This document shows, piece after piece, positions 36,671 through 51,100 of a DNA stretch of 64,000 bases. The position numbers were made by a program, and so were the translations under genes. Below the pieces are notes generated by a model that saw nothing but the letters and a program-made list of their open reading frames with translations, was not told where the DNA came from and ran no database searches. This DNA is from Isoperla grammatica. Lineage: Eukaryota > Arthropoda > Insecta > Plecoptera > Perlodidae. Each line of letters opens with the position of its first letter. Position 1 is the first letter of the stretch. The stretch spans positions 39,199,125 to 39,263,124 of the forward strand of contig OX246739.1 in NCBI GenBank assembly GCA_945910005.1, written 5' to 3'.

Positions 36671-39600
36671 TCCGTCTGAGTTATGACGTCACCTGGCTTG
36701 TCAGAGACTAGTTACGTCGGAGCGCCTATATACACTGTCACGCTAGAGGGGTCCGTCTGAGTTATGACGTCACCTGGCTTGTCAGAGACTAGTTACGTCG
36801 GAGCGCCTATATACACTGTCGCGCTAGAGGGGTCCGTCTGAGTTACGACGTCACCTGGCTTGTCAGAGACTAGTTACGTCGGAGCGCCTATATACACTGT
36901 CGCGCTAGAGGGGTCCGTCTGAGTTATGACGTCACCTGGCTTGTCAGAGACTAGTTACGTCGGAGCGCCTATATACACTGTCGCGCTAGAGGGGTCCGTC
37001 TGAGTTATGACGTCACCTGGCTTGTCAGAGACTAGTTACGTCGGAGCGCCTATATACACTGTCACGCTAGAGGGGTCCGTCTGAGTTATGACGTCACCTG
37101 GCTTGTCAGAGACTAGTTACGTCGGAGCGCCTATATACACTGTCGCGCTAGAGGGGTCCGTCTGAGTTACGACGTCACCTGGCTTGTCAGAGACTAGTTA
37201 CGTCGGAGCGCCTATATACACTGTCACGCTAGAGGGGTCCGTCTGAGTTATGACGTCACCTGGCTTGTCAGAGACTAGTTACGTCGGAGCGCCTATATAC
37301 ACTGTCGCGCTAGAGGGGTCCGTCTGAGTTATGACGTCACCTGGCTTGTCAGAGACTAGTTACGTCGGAGCGCCTATATACACTGTCGCGCTAGAGGGGT
37401 CCGTCTGAGTTATGACGTCACCTGGCTTGTCAGAGACTAGTTACGTCGGAGCGCCTATATACACTGTCGCGCTAGAGGGGTCCGTCTGAGTTATGACGTC
37501 ACCTGGCTTGTCAGAGACTAGTTACGTCGGAGCGCCTATATACACTGTCGCGCTAGAGGGGTCCGTCTGAGTTACACGTCACCTGGCTTGTCAGAGACTA
37601 GTTACGTCGGAGCGCCTATATACACTGTCGCGCTAGAGGGGTCCGTCTGAGTTATACGTCACCTGGCTTGTCAGAGACTAGTTACGTCGGAGCGCCTATA
37701 TACACTGTCGCGCTAGAGGGGTCCGTCTGAGTTACGACGTCACCTGGCTTGTCAGAGACTAGTTACGTCGGAGCGCCTATATACACTGTCGCGCTAGAGG
37801 GGTCCGTCTGAGTTACACGTCACCTGGCTTGTCAGAGACTAGTTACGTCGGAGCGCCTATATACACTGTCGCGCTAGAGGGGTCCGTCTGAGTTACGACG
37901 TCACCTGGCTTGTCAGAGACTAGTTACGTCGGAGCGCCTATATACACTGTCGCGCTAGAGGGGTCCGTCTGAGTTATACGTCACCTGGCTTGTCAGAGAC
38001 TAGTTACGTCGGAGCGCCTATATACACTGTCGCGCTAGAGGGGTCCGTCTGAGTTATGACGTCACCTGGCTTGTCAGAGACTAGTTACGTCGGAGCGCCT
38101 ATATACACTGTCGCGCTATAGGGGTCCGTCTGAGTTATACGTCACCTGGCTTGTCAGAGACTAGTTACGTCGGAGCGCCTATATACACTTTCGCGCTAGA
38201 GGGGTCCGTCTGAGTTATGACGTCACCTGGCTTGTCAGAGACTAGTTACGTCGGAGCACCTATATACACTTTCGCGCTAGAGGGGTCCGTCTGAGTTATG
38301 ACGTCACCTGGCTTGTCAGAGACTAGTTACGTCGGAGCACCTATATACACTTTCGCGCTAGAGGGGTCCGTCTGAGTTGTGACGTCACCTGGCTTGTCAG
38401 AGACTAGTTACGTCGGAGCGCCTATATACACTGTCGCGCTAGAGGGGTCCGTCTGAGTTATACGTCACCTGGCTTGTCAGAGACTAGTTACGTCGGAGCG
38501 CCTATATACACTGTCGCGCTAGAGGGGTCCGTCTGAGTTATACGTCACCTGGCTTGTCAGAGACTAGTTACGTCGGAGCGCCTATATACACTGTCGCGCT
38601 AGAGGGGTCCGTCTGAGTTATACGTCACCTGGCTTGTCAGAAACTAGTTACGTCGGAGCGCCTATATACACTGTCACGCTAGAGGGATCCGTCTGAGTTA
38701 CGACGTCACCTGGCTTGTCACAGACTAGTTACGTCGGAGCGCCTATATACACTGTCACGCTAGAGGGGTCCGTCTGAGTTATACGTCACCTGGCTTGTCA
38801 GAGACTAGTTACGTCGGAGCGCCTATATACACTGTCGCGCTAGAGGGGTCCGTCTGAGTTATGACGTCACCTGGCTTGTCAGAGACTAGTTACGTCGGAG
38901 CGCCTATATACACTGTCGCGCTAGAGGGGTCCGTCTGAGTTATGACGTCAACTGGCTTGTCAGAGACTAGTTACGTCGGAGCGCCTATATACACTGTCGC
39001 GCTAGAGGGGTCCGTCTGAGTTATGACGTCACCTGGCTTGTCAGAGACTAGTTACGTCGGAGCGCCTATATACACTGTCGCGCTAGAGGGGTCCGTCTGA
39101 GTTATGACGTCACCTGGCTTGTCAGAGACTAGTTACGTCGGAGCGCCTATATACACTGTCGCGCTAGAGGGGTCCGTCTGAGTTATGACGTCACCTGGCT
39201 TGTCAGAGACTAGTTACGTCGGAGCACCTATATACACTTTCGCGCTAGAGGGGTCCGTCTGAGTTATGACGTCACCTGGCTTGTCAGAGACTAGTTACGT
39301 CGGAGCACCTATATACACTTTCGCGCTAGAGGGGTCCGTCTGAGTTGTGACGTCACCTGGCTTGTCAGAGACTAGTTACGTCGGAGCGCCTATATACACT
39401 GTCGCGCTAGAGGGGTCCGTCTGAGTTATACGTCACCTGGCTTGTCAGAGACTAGTTACGTCGGAGCGCCTATATACACTGTCGCGCTAGAGGGGTCCGT
39501 CTGAGTTATACGTCACCTGGCTTGTCAGAGACTAGTTACGTCGGAGCGCCTATATACACTGTCGCGCTAGAGGGGTCCGTCTGAGTTATACGTCACCTGG

Positions 39601-39854
39601 CTTGTCAGAAACTAGTTACGTCGGAGCGCCTATATACACTGTCACGCTAGAGGGGTCCGTCTGAGTTATGACGTCACCTGGCTTGTCAGAGACTAGTTAC
39701 GTCGGAGCGCCTATATACACTGTCACGCTAGAGGGGTCCGTCTGAGGTATACGTCACCTGGCTTGTCAGAGTAGTTACGTCGGAGCGCCTATATACACTG
39801 TCGCGCTAGAGGGGTCCGTCTGAGTTATGACGTCACCTGGCTTGTCAGAGACTA

Positions 39855-42135
39855 GTTACGTCGGAGCGCCTATATACACTGTCGCGCTAGAGGGGTCCGT
39901 CTGAGTTATGACGTCACCTGGCTTGTCAGAGACTAGTTACGTCGGAGCGCCTATATACACTGTCACGCTAGAGGGGTCCGTCTGAGGTATACGTCACCTG
40001 GCTTGTCAGAGTAGTTACGTCGGAGCGCCTATATACACTGTCGCGCTAGAGGGGTCCGTCTGAGGTATACGTCACCTGGCTTGTCAGAGACTAGTTACGT
40101 CGGAGCGCCTATATACACTGTCACGCTAGAGGGGTCCGTCTGAGTTATGACGTCACCTGGCATGTCAGAGACTAGTTACGTCGGAGCGCCTATATACACT
40201 GTCACGCTAGAGGGGTCCGTCTGAGTTACGACGTCACCCGGCTTGTCAGAGACTAGTTACGTCGGAGCGCCTATATACACTGTCGCGCTAGAGGGGTCCG
40301 TCTGAGTTACGACGTCACCCGGCTTGTCAGAGACTAGTTACGTCGGAGCGCCTATATACACTGTCGCGCTAGAGGGGTCCGTCTGAGTTACGACGTAAAC
40401 CGGCTTGTCAGAGACTAGTTACGTCGGAGCGCCTATATACACTGTCACGCTAGAGGGGTCCGTCTGAGTTATGACGTCACCTGGCTTGTCAGAGACTAGT
40501 TACGTCAGAGCGCCTATATACACTGTCGCGCTAGAGGGGTCCGTCTGAGTTATACGTCACCTGGCTTGTCAGAGACTAGTTACGTCGGAGCGCCTATATA
40601 CACTGTCACGCTAGAGGGGTCCGTCTGAGTTATGACGTCACCTGGCTTGTCAGAGACTAGTTACGTCGGAGCGCCTATATACACTGTCGCGCTAGAGGGG
40701 TCCGTCTGAGTTATGACGTCACCTGGCTTGTCAGAGACTAGTTACGTCGGTGCGCCTATATACACTGTCGCGCTAGAGGGGTCCGTCTGAGTTATGACGT
40801 CACCTGGCTTGTCAGAGACTAGTTACGTCGGAGCGCCTATATACACTGTCGCGCTAGAGGGGTCCGTCTGAGTTATGACGTCACCTGGCTTGTCAGAGAC
40901 TAGTTACGTCGGAGCGCCTATATACACTGTCGCGCTAGAGGGGTCCGTCTGAGTTATGACGTCACCTGGCTTGTCAGAGACTAGTTACGTCGGAGCGCCT
41001 ATATACACTGTCGCGCTAGAGGGGTCCGTCTGAGTTATGACGTCACCTGGCTTGTCAGAGACTAGTTACGTCGGAGCGCCTATATCCACTGTCGCGCTAG
41101 AGGGGTCCGTCTGAGTTATACGTCACCTGGCTTGTCAGAGACTAGTTACGTCGGAGCGCCTATATACACTGTCGCGCTAGAGGGGTCCGTCTGAGTTACA
41201 CGTCACCTGGCTTGTCAGAGACTAGTTACGTCGGAGCGCCTATATACACTGTCGCGCTAGAGGGGTCCGTCTGAGTTATGACGTCACCTGGCTTGTCAGA
41301 GACTAGTTACGTCGGAGCGCCTATATACACTGTCGCGCTAGAGGGGTCCGTCTGAGTTATGACGTCACCTGGCTTGTCAGAGACTAGTTACGTCGGAGCG
41401 CCTATATACACTGTCGCGCTAGAGGGGTCCGTCTGCGTTACGACGTCACCTGGCTTGTCAGAGACTAGTTACGTCGGAGCGCCTATATACACTGTCGCGC
41501 TAGAGGGGTCCGTCTGAGTTATGACGTCCCCTGGCTTGTCAGAGACTAGTTACGTCGGAGCGCCTATATACACTGTCGCGCTAGAGGGGTCCGTCTGAGT
41601 TATGACGTCACCTGGCTTGTCAGAGACTAGTTACGTCGGAGCGCCTATATACACTGTCGCGCTAGAGGGGTCCGTCTGAGTTATGACGTCACCAGGCTTG
41701 TCAGAGACTAGTTACGTCGGAGCGCCTATATACACTGTCGCGCTAGAGGGGTCCGTCTGAGTTATGACGTCACCTGGCTTGTCAGAGACTAGTTACGTCG
41801 GAGCGCCTATATACACTGTCACGCTAGAGGGGTCCGTCTGAGTTATGACGTCACCTGGCTTGTCAGAGACTAGTTACGTCGGAGCACCTATATACACTGT
41901 CGCGCTAGAGGGGTCCGTCTGAGTTATACGTCACCTGGCTTGTCAGAGACTAGTTACGTCGGAGCGCCTATATACACTGTCGCGCTAGAGGGGTCCGTCT
42001 GAGTTATGACGTCACCTGGCTTGTCAGAGACTAGTTACGTCGGAGAACCTATATACACTGTCGCGCTAGAGGGGTCCGTCTGAGTTATACGTCACCTGGC
42101 TTGTCAGAGACTAGTTACGTCGGAGCGCCTATATA
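39855..42135 (+). repeat. Higher-order block, copy C
   Basis: Matches copy A at a constant offset of 10405 bp across all the markers followed: GGTATACG 29581 to 39986, ACCAGGC 31286 to 41691, and GAGAACC near 31639 to 42044. Its end part is in turn repeated 4280 bp downstream (41691 to 45971). Confidence 0.85.
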
Positions 42136-45100
42136 CACTGTCGCGCTAGAGGGGTCCGTCTGAGTTATGACGTCACCTGGCTTGTCAGAGACTAGTTACG
42201 TCGGAGCGCCTATATACACTGTCGCGCTAGAGGGGTCCGTCTGAGTTATGACGTCACCTGGCTTGTCAGAGACTAGTTACGTCGGAGCGCCTATATACAC
42301 TGTCGCGCTAGAGGGGTCCGTCTGAGTTATGACGTCACCTGGCTTGTCAGAGACTAGTTACGTCGGAGCGCCTATATACACTGTCACGCTAGAGGGGTCC
42401 GTCTGAGTTATGACGTCACCTGGCTTGTCAGAGACTAGTTACGTCGGAGCGCCTATATACACTGTCGCGCTAGAGGGGTCCGTCTGAGTTACGACGTCAC
42501 CTGGCTTGTCAGAGACTAGTTACGTCGGAGCGCCTATATACACTGTCGCGCTAGAGGGGTCCGTCTGAGTTATGACGTCACCTGGCTTGTCAGAGACTAG
42601 TTACGTCGGAGCGCCTATATACACTGTCGCGCTAGAGGGGTCCGTCTGAGTTATGACGTCACCTGGCTTGTCAGAGACTAGTTACGTCGGAGCGCCTATA
42701 TACACTGTCACGCTAGAGGGGTCCGTCTGAGTTATGACGTCACCTGGCTTGTCAGAGACTAGTTACGTCGGAGCGCCTATATACACTGTCGCGCTAGAGG
42801 GGTCCGTCTGAGTTACGACGTCACCTGGCTTGTCAGAGACTAGTTACGTCGGAGCGCCTATATACACTGTCACGCTAGAGGGGTCCGTCTGAGTTATGAC
42901 GTCACCTGGCTTGTCAGAGACTAGTTACGTCGGAGCGCCTATATACACTGTCGCGCTAGAGGGGTCCGTCTGAGTTATGACGTCACCTGGCTTGTCAGAG
43001 ACTAGTTACGTCGGAGCGCCTATATACACTGTCGCGCTAGAGGGGTCCGTCTGAGTTATGACGTCACCTGGCTTGTCAGAGACTAGTTACGTCGGAGCGC
43101 CTATATACACTGTCGCGCTAGAGGGGTCCGTCTGAGTTATGACGTCACCTGGCTTGTCAGAGACTAGTTACGTCGGAGCGCCTATATACACTGTCGCGCT
43201 AGAGGGGTCCGTCTGAGTTACACGTCACCTGGCTTGTCAGAGACTAGTTACGTCGGAGCGCCTATATACACTGTCGCGCTAGAGGGGTCCGTCTGAGTTA
43301 TACGTCACCTGGCTTGTCAGAGACTAGTTACGTCGGAGCGCCTATATACACTGTCGCGCTAGAGGGGTCCGTCTGAGTTACGACGTCACCTGGCTTGTCA
43401 GAGACTAGTTACGTCGGAGCGCCTATATACACTGTCGCGCTAGAGGGGTCCGTCTGAGTTATACGTCACCTGGCTTGTCAGAGACTAGTTACGTCGGAGC
43501 GCCTATATACACTGTCGCGCTAGAGGGGTCCGTCTGAGTTATGACGTCACCTGGCTTGTCAGAGACTAGTTACGTCGGAGCGCCTATATACACTTTCGCG
43601 CTAGAGGGGTCCGTCTGAGTTATGACGTCACCTGGCTTGTCAGAGACTAGTTACGTCGGAGCACCTATATACACTTTCGCGCTAGAGGGGTCCGTCTGAG
43701 TTATGACGTCACCTGGCTTGTCAGAGACTAGTTACGTCGGAGCACCTATATACACTTTCGCGCTAGAGGGGTCCGTCTGAGTTGTGACGTCACCTGGCTT
43801 GTCAGAGACTAGTTACGTCGGAGCGCCTATATACACTGTCGCGCTAGAGGGGTCCGTCTGAGTTATACGTCACCTGGCTTGTCAGAGACTAGTTACGTCG
43901 GAGCGCCTATATACACTGTCGCGCTAGAGGGGTCCGTCTGAGTTATACGTCACCTGGCTTGTCAGAGACTAGTTACGTCGGAGCGCCTATATACACTGTC
44001 GCGCTAGAGGGGTCCGTCTGAGTTATACGTCACCTGGCTTGTCAGAAACTAGTTACGTCGGAGCGCCTATATACACTGTCACGCTAGAGGGATCCGTCTG
44101 AGTTACGACGTCACCTGGCTTGTCACAGACTAGTTACGTCGGAGCGCCTATATACACTGTCACGCTAGAGGGGTCCGTCTGAGTTATACGTCACCTGGCT
44201 TGTCAGAGACTAGTTACGTCGGAGCGCCTATATACACTGTCGCGCTAGAGGGGTCCGTCTGAGTTATGACGTCACCTGGCTTGTCAGAGACTAGTTACGT
44301 CGGAGCGCCTATATACACTGTCGCGCTAGAGGGGTCCGTCTGAGTTATGACGTCAACTGGCTTGTCAGAGACTAGTTACGTCGGAGCGCCTATATACACT
44401 GTCGCGCTAGAGGGGTCCGTCTGAGTTATGACGTCACCTGGCTTGTCAGAGACTAGTTACGTCGGAGCGCCTATATACACTGTCGCGCTAGAGGGGTCCG
44501 TCTGAGTTATGACGTCACCTGGCTTGTCAGAGACTAGTTACGTCGGAGCGCCTATATACACTGTCGCGCTAGAGGGGTCCGTCTGAGTTATGACGTCACC
44601 TGGCTTGTCAGAGACTAGTTACGTCGGAGCGCCTATATACACTGTCGCGCTAGAGGGGTCCGTCTGAGTTATGACGTCACCTGGCTTGTCAGAGACTAGT
44701 TACGTCGGAGCGCCTATATACACTGTCGCGCTAGAGGGGTCCGTCTGAGTTATGACGTCAACTGGCTTGTCAGAGACTAGTTACGTCGGAGCGCCTATAT
44801 ACACTGTCGCGCTAGAGGGGTCCGTCTGAGTTATGACGTCACCGGGCTTGTCAGAGACTAGTTACGTCGGAGCGCCTATATACACTGTCGCGCTAGAGGG
44901 GTCCGTCTGAGTTACGACGTCACCTGGCTTGTCATAGACTAGTTACGTCGGAGCGCCTATATACACTGTCGCGCTAGAGGGGTCCGTCTGAGTTATACGT
45001 CACCTGGCTTGTCAGAAACTAGTTACGTCGGAGCGCCTATATACACTGTCACGCTAGAGGGATCCGTCTGAGTTACGACGTCACCTGGCTTGTCACAGAC

Positions 45101-48100
45101 TAGTTACGTCGGAGCGCCTATATACACTGTCACGCTAGAGGGGTCCGTCTGAGTTATACGTCACCTGGCTTGTCAGAGACTAGTTACGTCGGAGCGCCTA
45201 TATACACTGTCGCGCTAGAGGGGTCTGTCTGAGTTACGACGTCACCTGGCTTGTCAGAGACTAGTTACGTCGGAGCGCCTATATACACTGTCGCGCTAGA
45301 GGGGTCTGTCTGAGTTACGACGTCACCTGGCTTGTCAGAGACTAGTTACGTCGGAGCGCCTATATACACTGTCGCGCTAGAAGGGTCCGTCTGAGTTATA
45401 CGTCACCTGGCTTGTCAGAGACAAGTTACGTCGGAGCGCCTATATACACTGTCGCGCTAGAGGGGTCCGTCTGAGTTACGACGTCACCTGGCTTGTCAGA
45501 GACTAGTTACGTCGGAGCGCCTATATACACTGTCGCGCTAGAGGGGTCCGTCTGAGTTATGACGTCACCTGGCTTGTCAGAGACTAGTTACGTCGGAGCG
45601 CCTATATACACTGTCGCGCTAGAGGGGTCCGTCTGAGTTATACGTAACCTGGCTTGTCAGAGACTAGTTACGTCGGAGCGCCTATACACACTGTCACGCT
45701 AGAGGGGTCCGTCTGAGTTATGACGTCACCTGGCTTGTCAGAGACTAGTTACGTCGGAGCGCCTATATACACTGTCACGCTAGAGGGGTCCGTCTGAGTT
45801 ATGACGTCACCTGGCTTGTCAGAGACTAGTTACGTCGGAGCGCCTATATACACTGTCGCGCTAGAGGGGTCCGTCTGAGTTATGACGTCACCTGGCTTGT
45901 CAGAGACTAGTTACGTCGGAGCGCCTATATACACTGTCGCGCTAGAGGGGTCCGTCTGAGTTATGACGTCACCAGGCTTGTCAGAGACTAGTTACGTCGG
46001 AGCGCCTATATACACTGTCGCGCTAGAGGGGTCCGTCTGAGTTATGACGTCACCTGGCTTGTCAGAGACTAGTTACGTCGGAGCGCCTATATACACTGTC
46101 ACGCTAGAGGGGTCCGTCTGAGTTATGACGTCACCTGGCTTGTCAGAGACTAGTTACGTCGGAGCACCTATATACACTGTCGCGCTAGAGGGGTCCGTCT
46201 GAGTTATACGTCACCTGGCTTGTCAGAGACTAGTTACGTCGGAGCGCCTATATACACTGTCGCGCTAGAGGGGTCCGTCTGAGTTATGACGTCACCTGGC
46301 TTGTCAGAGACTAGTTACGTCGGAGAACCTATATACACTGTCGCGCTAGAGGGGTCCGTCTGAGTTATACGTCACCTGGCTTGTCAGAGACTAGTTACGT
46401 CGGAGCGCCTATATACACTGTCGCGCTAGAGGGGTCCGTCTGAGTTATGACGTCACCTGGCTTGTCAGAGACTAGTTACGTCGGAGCGCCTATATACACT
46501 GTCGCGCTAGAGGGGTCCGTCTGAGTTATGACGTCACCTGGCTTGTCAGAGACTAGTTACGTCGGAGCGCCTATATACACTGTCGCGCTAGAGGGGTCCG
46601 TCTGAGTTATGACGTCACCTGGCTTGTCAGAGACTAGTTACGTCGGAGCGCCTATATACACTGTCACGCTAGAGGGGTCCGTCTGAGTTATGACGTCACC
46701 TGGCTTGTCAGAGACTAGTTACGTCGGAGCGCCTATATACACTGTCGCGCTAGAGGGGTCCGTCTGAGTTACGACGTCACCTGGCTTGTCAGAGACTAGT
46801 TACGTCGGAGCGCCTATATACACTGTCGCGCTAGAGGGGTCCGTCTGAGTTATGACGTCACCTGGCTTGTCAGAGACTAGTTACGTCGGAGCGCCTATAT
46901 ACACTGTCGCGCTAGAGGGGTCCGTCTGAGTTATGACGTCACCTGGCTTGTCAGAGACTAGTTACGTCGGAGCGCCTATATACACTGTCACGCTAGAGGG
47001 GTCCGTCTGAGTTATGACGTCACCTGGCTTGTCAGAGACTAGTTACGTCGGAGCGCCTATATACACTGTCGCGCTAGAGGGGTCCGTCTGAGTTACGACG
47101 TCACCTGGCTTGTCAGAGACTAGTTACGTCGGAGCGCCTATATACACTGTCACGCTAGAGGGGTCCGTCTGAGTTATGACGTCACCTGGCTTGTCAGAGA
47201 CTAGTTACGTCGGAGCGCCTATATACACTGTCGCGCTAGAGGGGTCCGTCTGAGTTATGACGTCACCTGGCTTGTCAGAGACTAGTTACGTCGGAGCGCC
47301 TATATACACTGTCGCGCTAGAGGGGTCCGTCTGAGTTATGACGTCACCTGGCTTGTCAGAGACTAGTTACGTCGGAGCGCCTATATACACTGTCGCGCTA
47401 GAGGGGTCCGTCTGAGTTATGACGTCACCTGGCTTGTCAGAGACTAGTTACGTCGGAGCGCCTATATACACTGTCGCGCTAGAGGGGTCCGTCTGAGTTA
47501 CACGTCACCTGGCTTGTCAGAGACTAGTTACGTCGGAGCGCCTATATACACTGTCGCGCTAGAGGGGTCCGTCTGAGTTACGACGTCACCTGGCTTGTCA
47601 GAGACTAGTTACGTCGGAGCGCCTATATACACTGTCGCGCTAGAGGGGTCCGTCTGAGTTATGACGTCACCTGGCTTGTCAGAGACTAGTTACGTCGGAG
47701 CGCCTATATACACTGTCGCGCTAGAGGGGTCCGTCTGAGTTATGACGTCACCTGGCTTGTCAGAGACTAGTTACGTCGGAGCGCCTATATACACTGTCGC
47801 GCTAGAGGGTTCCGTCTGAGTTATGACGTCACCTGGCTTGTCAGAGACTAGTTACGTCGGAGCGCCTATATACACTGTCGCGCTAGAGGGGTCCGTCTGA
47901 GTTATGACGTCACCTGGCTTGTCAGAGACTAGTTACGTCGGAGCGCCTATATACACTGTCGCGCTAGAGGGGTCCGTCTGAGTTATGACGTCACCTGGCT
48001 TGTCAGAGACTAGTTACGTCGGAGCGCCTATATACACTGTCGCGCTAGAGGGGTCCGTCTGAGTTACGACGTCACCTGGCTTGTCAGAGACTAGTTACGT

Positions 48101-51100
48101 CGGAGCGCCTATATACACTGTCGCGCTAGAGGGGTCCGTCTGAGTTATGACGTCACCTGGCTTGTCAGAGACTAGTTACGTCGGAGCGCCTATATACACT
48201 GTCGCGCTAGAGGGGTCCGTCTGAGTTACGACGTCACCTGGCTTGTCAGAGACTAGTTACGTCGGAGCGCCTATATACACTGTCGCGCTAGAGGGTCCGT
48301 CTGAGTTATGACGTCACCTGGCTTGTCAGAGACTAGTTACGTCGGAGCGCCTATATACACTGTCACGCTAGAGGGGTCCGTCTGAGTTATACGTCACCTG
48401 GCTTGTCAGAGACTAGTTACGTCGGAGCGCCTATATACACTGTCACGCTAGAGGGGTCCGTCTGAGTTATGACGTCACCTGGCTTGTCAGAGACTATTTA
48501 CGTCGGAGCGCCTATATACACTGTCGCGCTAGAGGGGTCCGTCTGAGTTATGACGTCACCTGGCTTGTCAGAGACTAGTTACGTCGGAGCGCCTATATAC
48601 ACTGTCACGCTAAAGGGTCCGTCTGAGTTACGACGTCACCTGGCTTGTCAGAGACTAGTTACGTCGGAGCGCCTATATACACTGTCGCGCTAGAGGGGTC
48701 CGTCTGAGTTATGACGTCACCTGGCTTGTCAGAGACTAGTTACGTCGGAGCGCCTATATACACTGTCGCGCTAGAGGGGTCCGTCTGAGTTATACGTCAC
48801 CTGGCTTGTCAGAGACTAGTTACGTCGGAGCGCCTATATACACTGTCACGCTAGAGGGTCCGTCTGAGTTACGACGTCACCTGGCTTGTCAGAGACTAGT
48901 TACGTCGGAGCGCCTATATACACTGTCGCGCTAGAGGGGTCCGTCTGAGTTATGACGTCACCTGGCTTGTCAGAGACTAGTTACGTCGGAGCGCCTATAT
49001 ACACTGTCACGCTAGAGGGGTCCGTCTGAGTTATGACGTCACCTGGCTTGTCAAAGACTAGTTACGTCGGAGCGCCTATATACACTGTCGCGCTAGAGGG
49101 GTCCGTCTGAGTTACGACGTCACCTGGCTTGTCAGAGACTAGTTACGTCGGAGCGCCTATATACACTGTCGCGCTAGAGGGGTCCGTCTGAGTTACGACG
49201 TCACCTGGCTTGTCAGAGACTAGTTACGTCGGAGCGCCTATATACACTGTCGCGCTAGAGGGGTCCGTCTGAGTTATGACGTCACCTGGCTTGTCAGAGA
49301 CTAGTTACGTCGGAGCGCCTATATACACTGTCGCGCTAGAGGGGTCCGTCTGAGTTACGACGTCACCTGGCTTGTCAGAGACTAGTTACGTCGGAGCGCC
49401 TATATACACTGTCGCGCTAGAGGGTCCGTCTGAGTTATGACGTCACCTGGCTTGTCAGAGACTAGTTACGTCGGAGCGCCTATATACACTGTCACGCTAG
49501 AGGGGTCCGTCTGAGTTATACGTCACCTGGCTTGTCAGAGACTAGTTACGTCGGAGCGCCTATATACACTGTCACGCTAGAGGGGTCCGTCTGAGTTATG
49601 ACGTCACCTGGCTTGTCAGAGACTAGTTACGTCGGAGCGCCTATATACACTGTCGCGCTAGAGGGGTCCGTCTGAGTTATGACGTCACCTGGCTTGTCAG
49701 AGACTAGTTACGTCGGAGCGCCTATATACACTGTCACGCTAAAGGGTCCGTCTGAGTTACGACGTCACCTGGCTTGTCAGAGACTAGTTACGTCGGAGCG
49801 CCTATATACACTGTCGCGCTAGAGGGGTCCGTCTGAGTTATGCCGTTACCTGGCTTGTCAGAGACTAGTTACGTCGGAGCGCCTATATACACTGTCGCGC
49901 TAGAGGGGTCCGTCTGAGTTACACGTCACCTGGCTTGTCAGAGACTAGTTACGTCGGAGCGCCTATATACACTGTCGCGCTAGAGGGGTCCGTCTGAGTT
50001 ATGACGTCACCTGGCTTGTCAGAGACTAGTTACGTCGGAGCGCCTATATACACTGTCGCGCTAGAGGGGTCCGTCTGAGTTACGACGTCACCTGGCTTGT
50101 CAGAGACTAGTTACGTCGGAGCGCCTATATACACTGTCGCGCTAGGGGGGTTCGTCTGAGTTATACGTCACCTGGCTTGTCAGAGACTAGTTACGTCGGA
50201 GCGCCTATATACACTGTCGCGCTAGAGGGGTCCGTCTGAGTTACGACGTCACCTGGCTTGTCAGAGACTAGTTACGTCGGAGCGCCTATATACACTGTCG
50301 CGCTAGGGGGGTTCGTCTGAGTTATACGTCACCTGGCTTGTCAGAGACTAGTTACGTCGGAGCGCCTATATACACTGTCGCGCTAGAGGGGTCCGTCTGA
50401 GTTACGACGTCACCTGGCTTGTCAGAGGCTAGTTACGTCGGAGAGCCTATATACACTGTCACGCTAGAGGGTCCGTCTGAGTTATACGTTACGTGGCTTG
50501 TCAGAGACTAGTTACGTCGGAGCGCCTATATACACTGTCACGCTAGAGGGGTCCGTCTGAGTTATACGTCACATGGCTTGTCAGAGGCTAGTTACGTCGG
50601 AGAGCCTATATACACTGTCACGCTAGAGGGTCCGTCTGAGTTATACGTTACGTGGCTTGTCAGAGGCTAGTTACGTCGGAGAGCCTATATACACTGTCAC
50701 GCTAGAGGGTCCGTCTGAGTTATACGTTACGTGGCTTGTCAGAGACTAGTTACGTCGGAGCGCCTATATACACTGTCACGCTAGAGGGGTCCGTCTGAGT
50801 TATACGTCACATGGCTTGTCAGAGACTAGTTACGTCGGAGCGCCTATATACACTGTCACGCTAGAGGGTCCGTCTGAGTTACGACGTCACCTGGCTTGTC
50901 AGAGACTAGTTACGTCGGAGCGCCTATATACACTGTCGCGCTAGGGGGGTTCGTCTGAGTTATACGTCACCTGGCTTGTCAGAGACTAGTTACGTCGGAG
51001 CGCCTATATACACTGTCGCGCTAGAGGGGTCCGTCTGAGTTACGACGTCACCTGGCTTGTCAGAGGCTAGTTACGTCGGAGAGCCTATATACACTGACAC

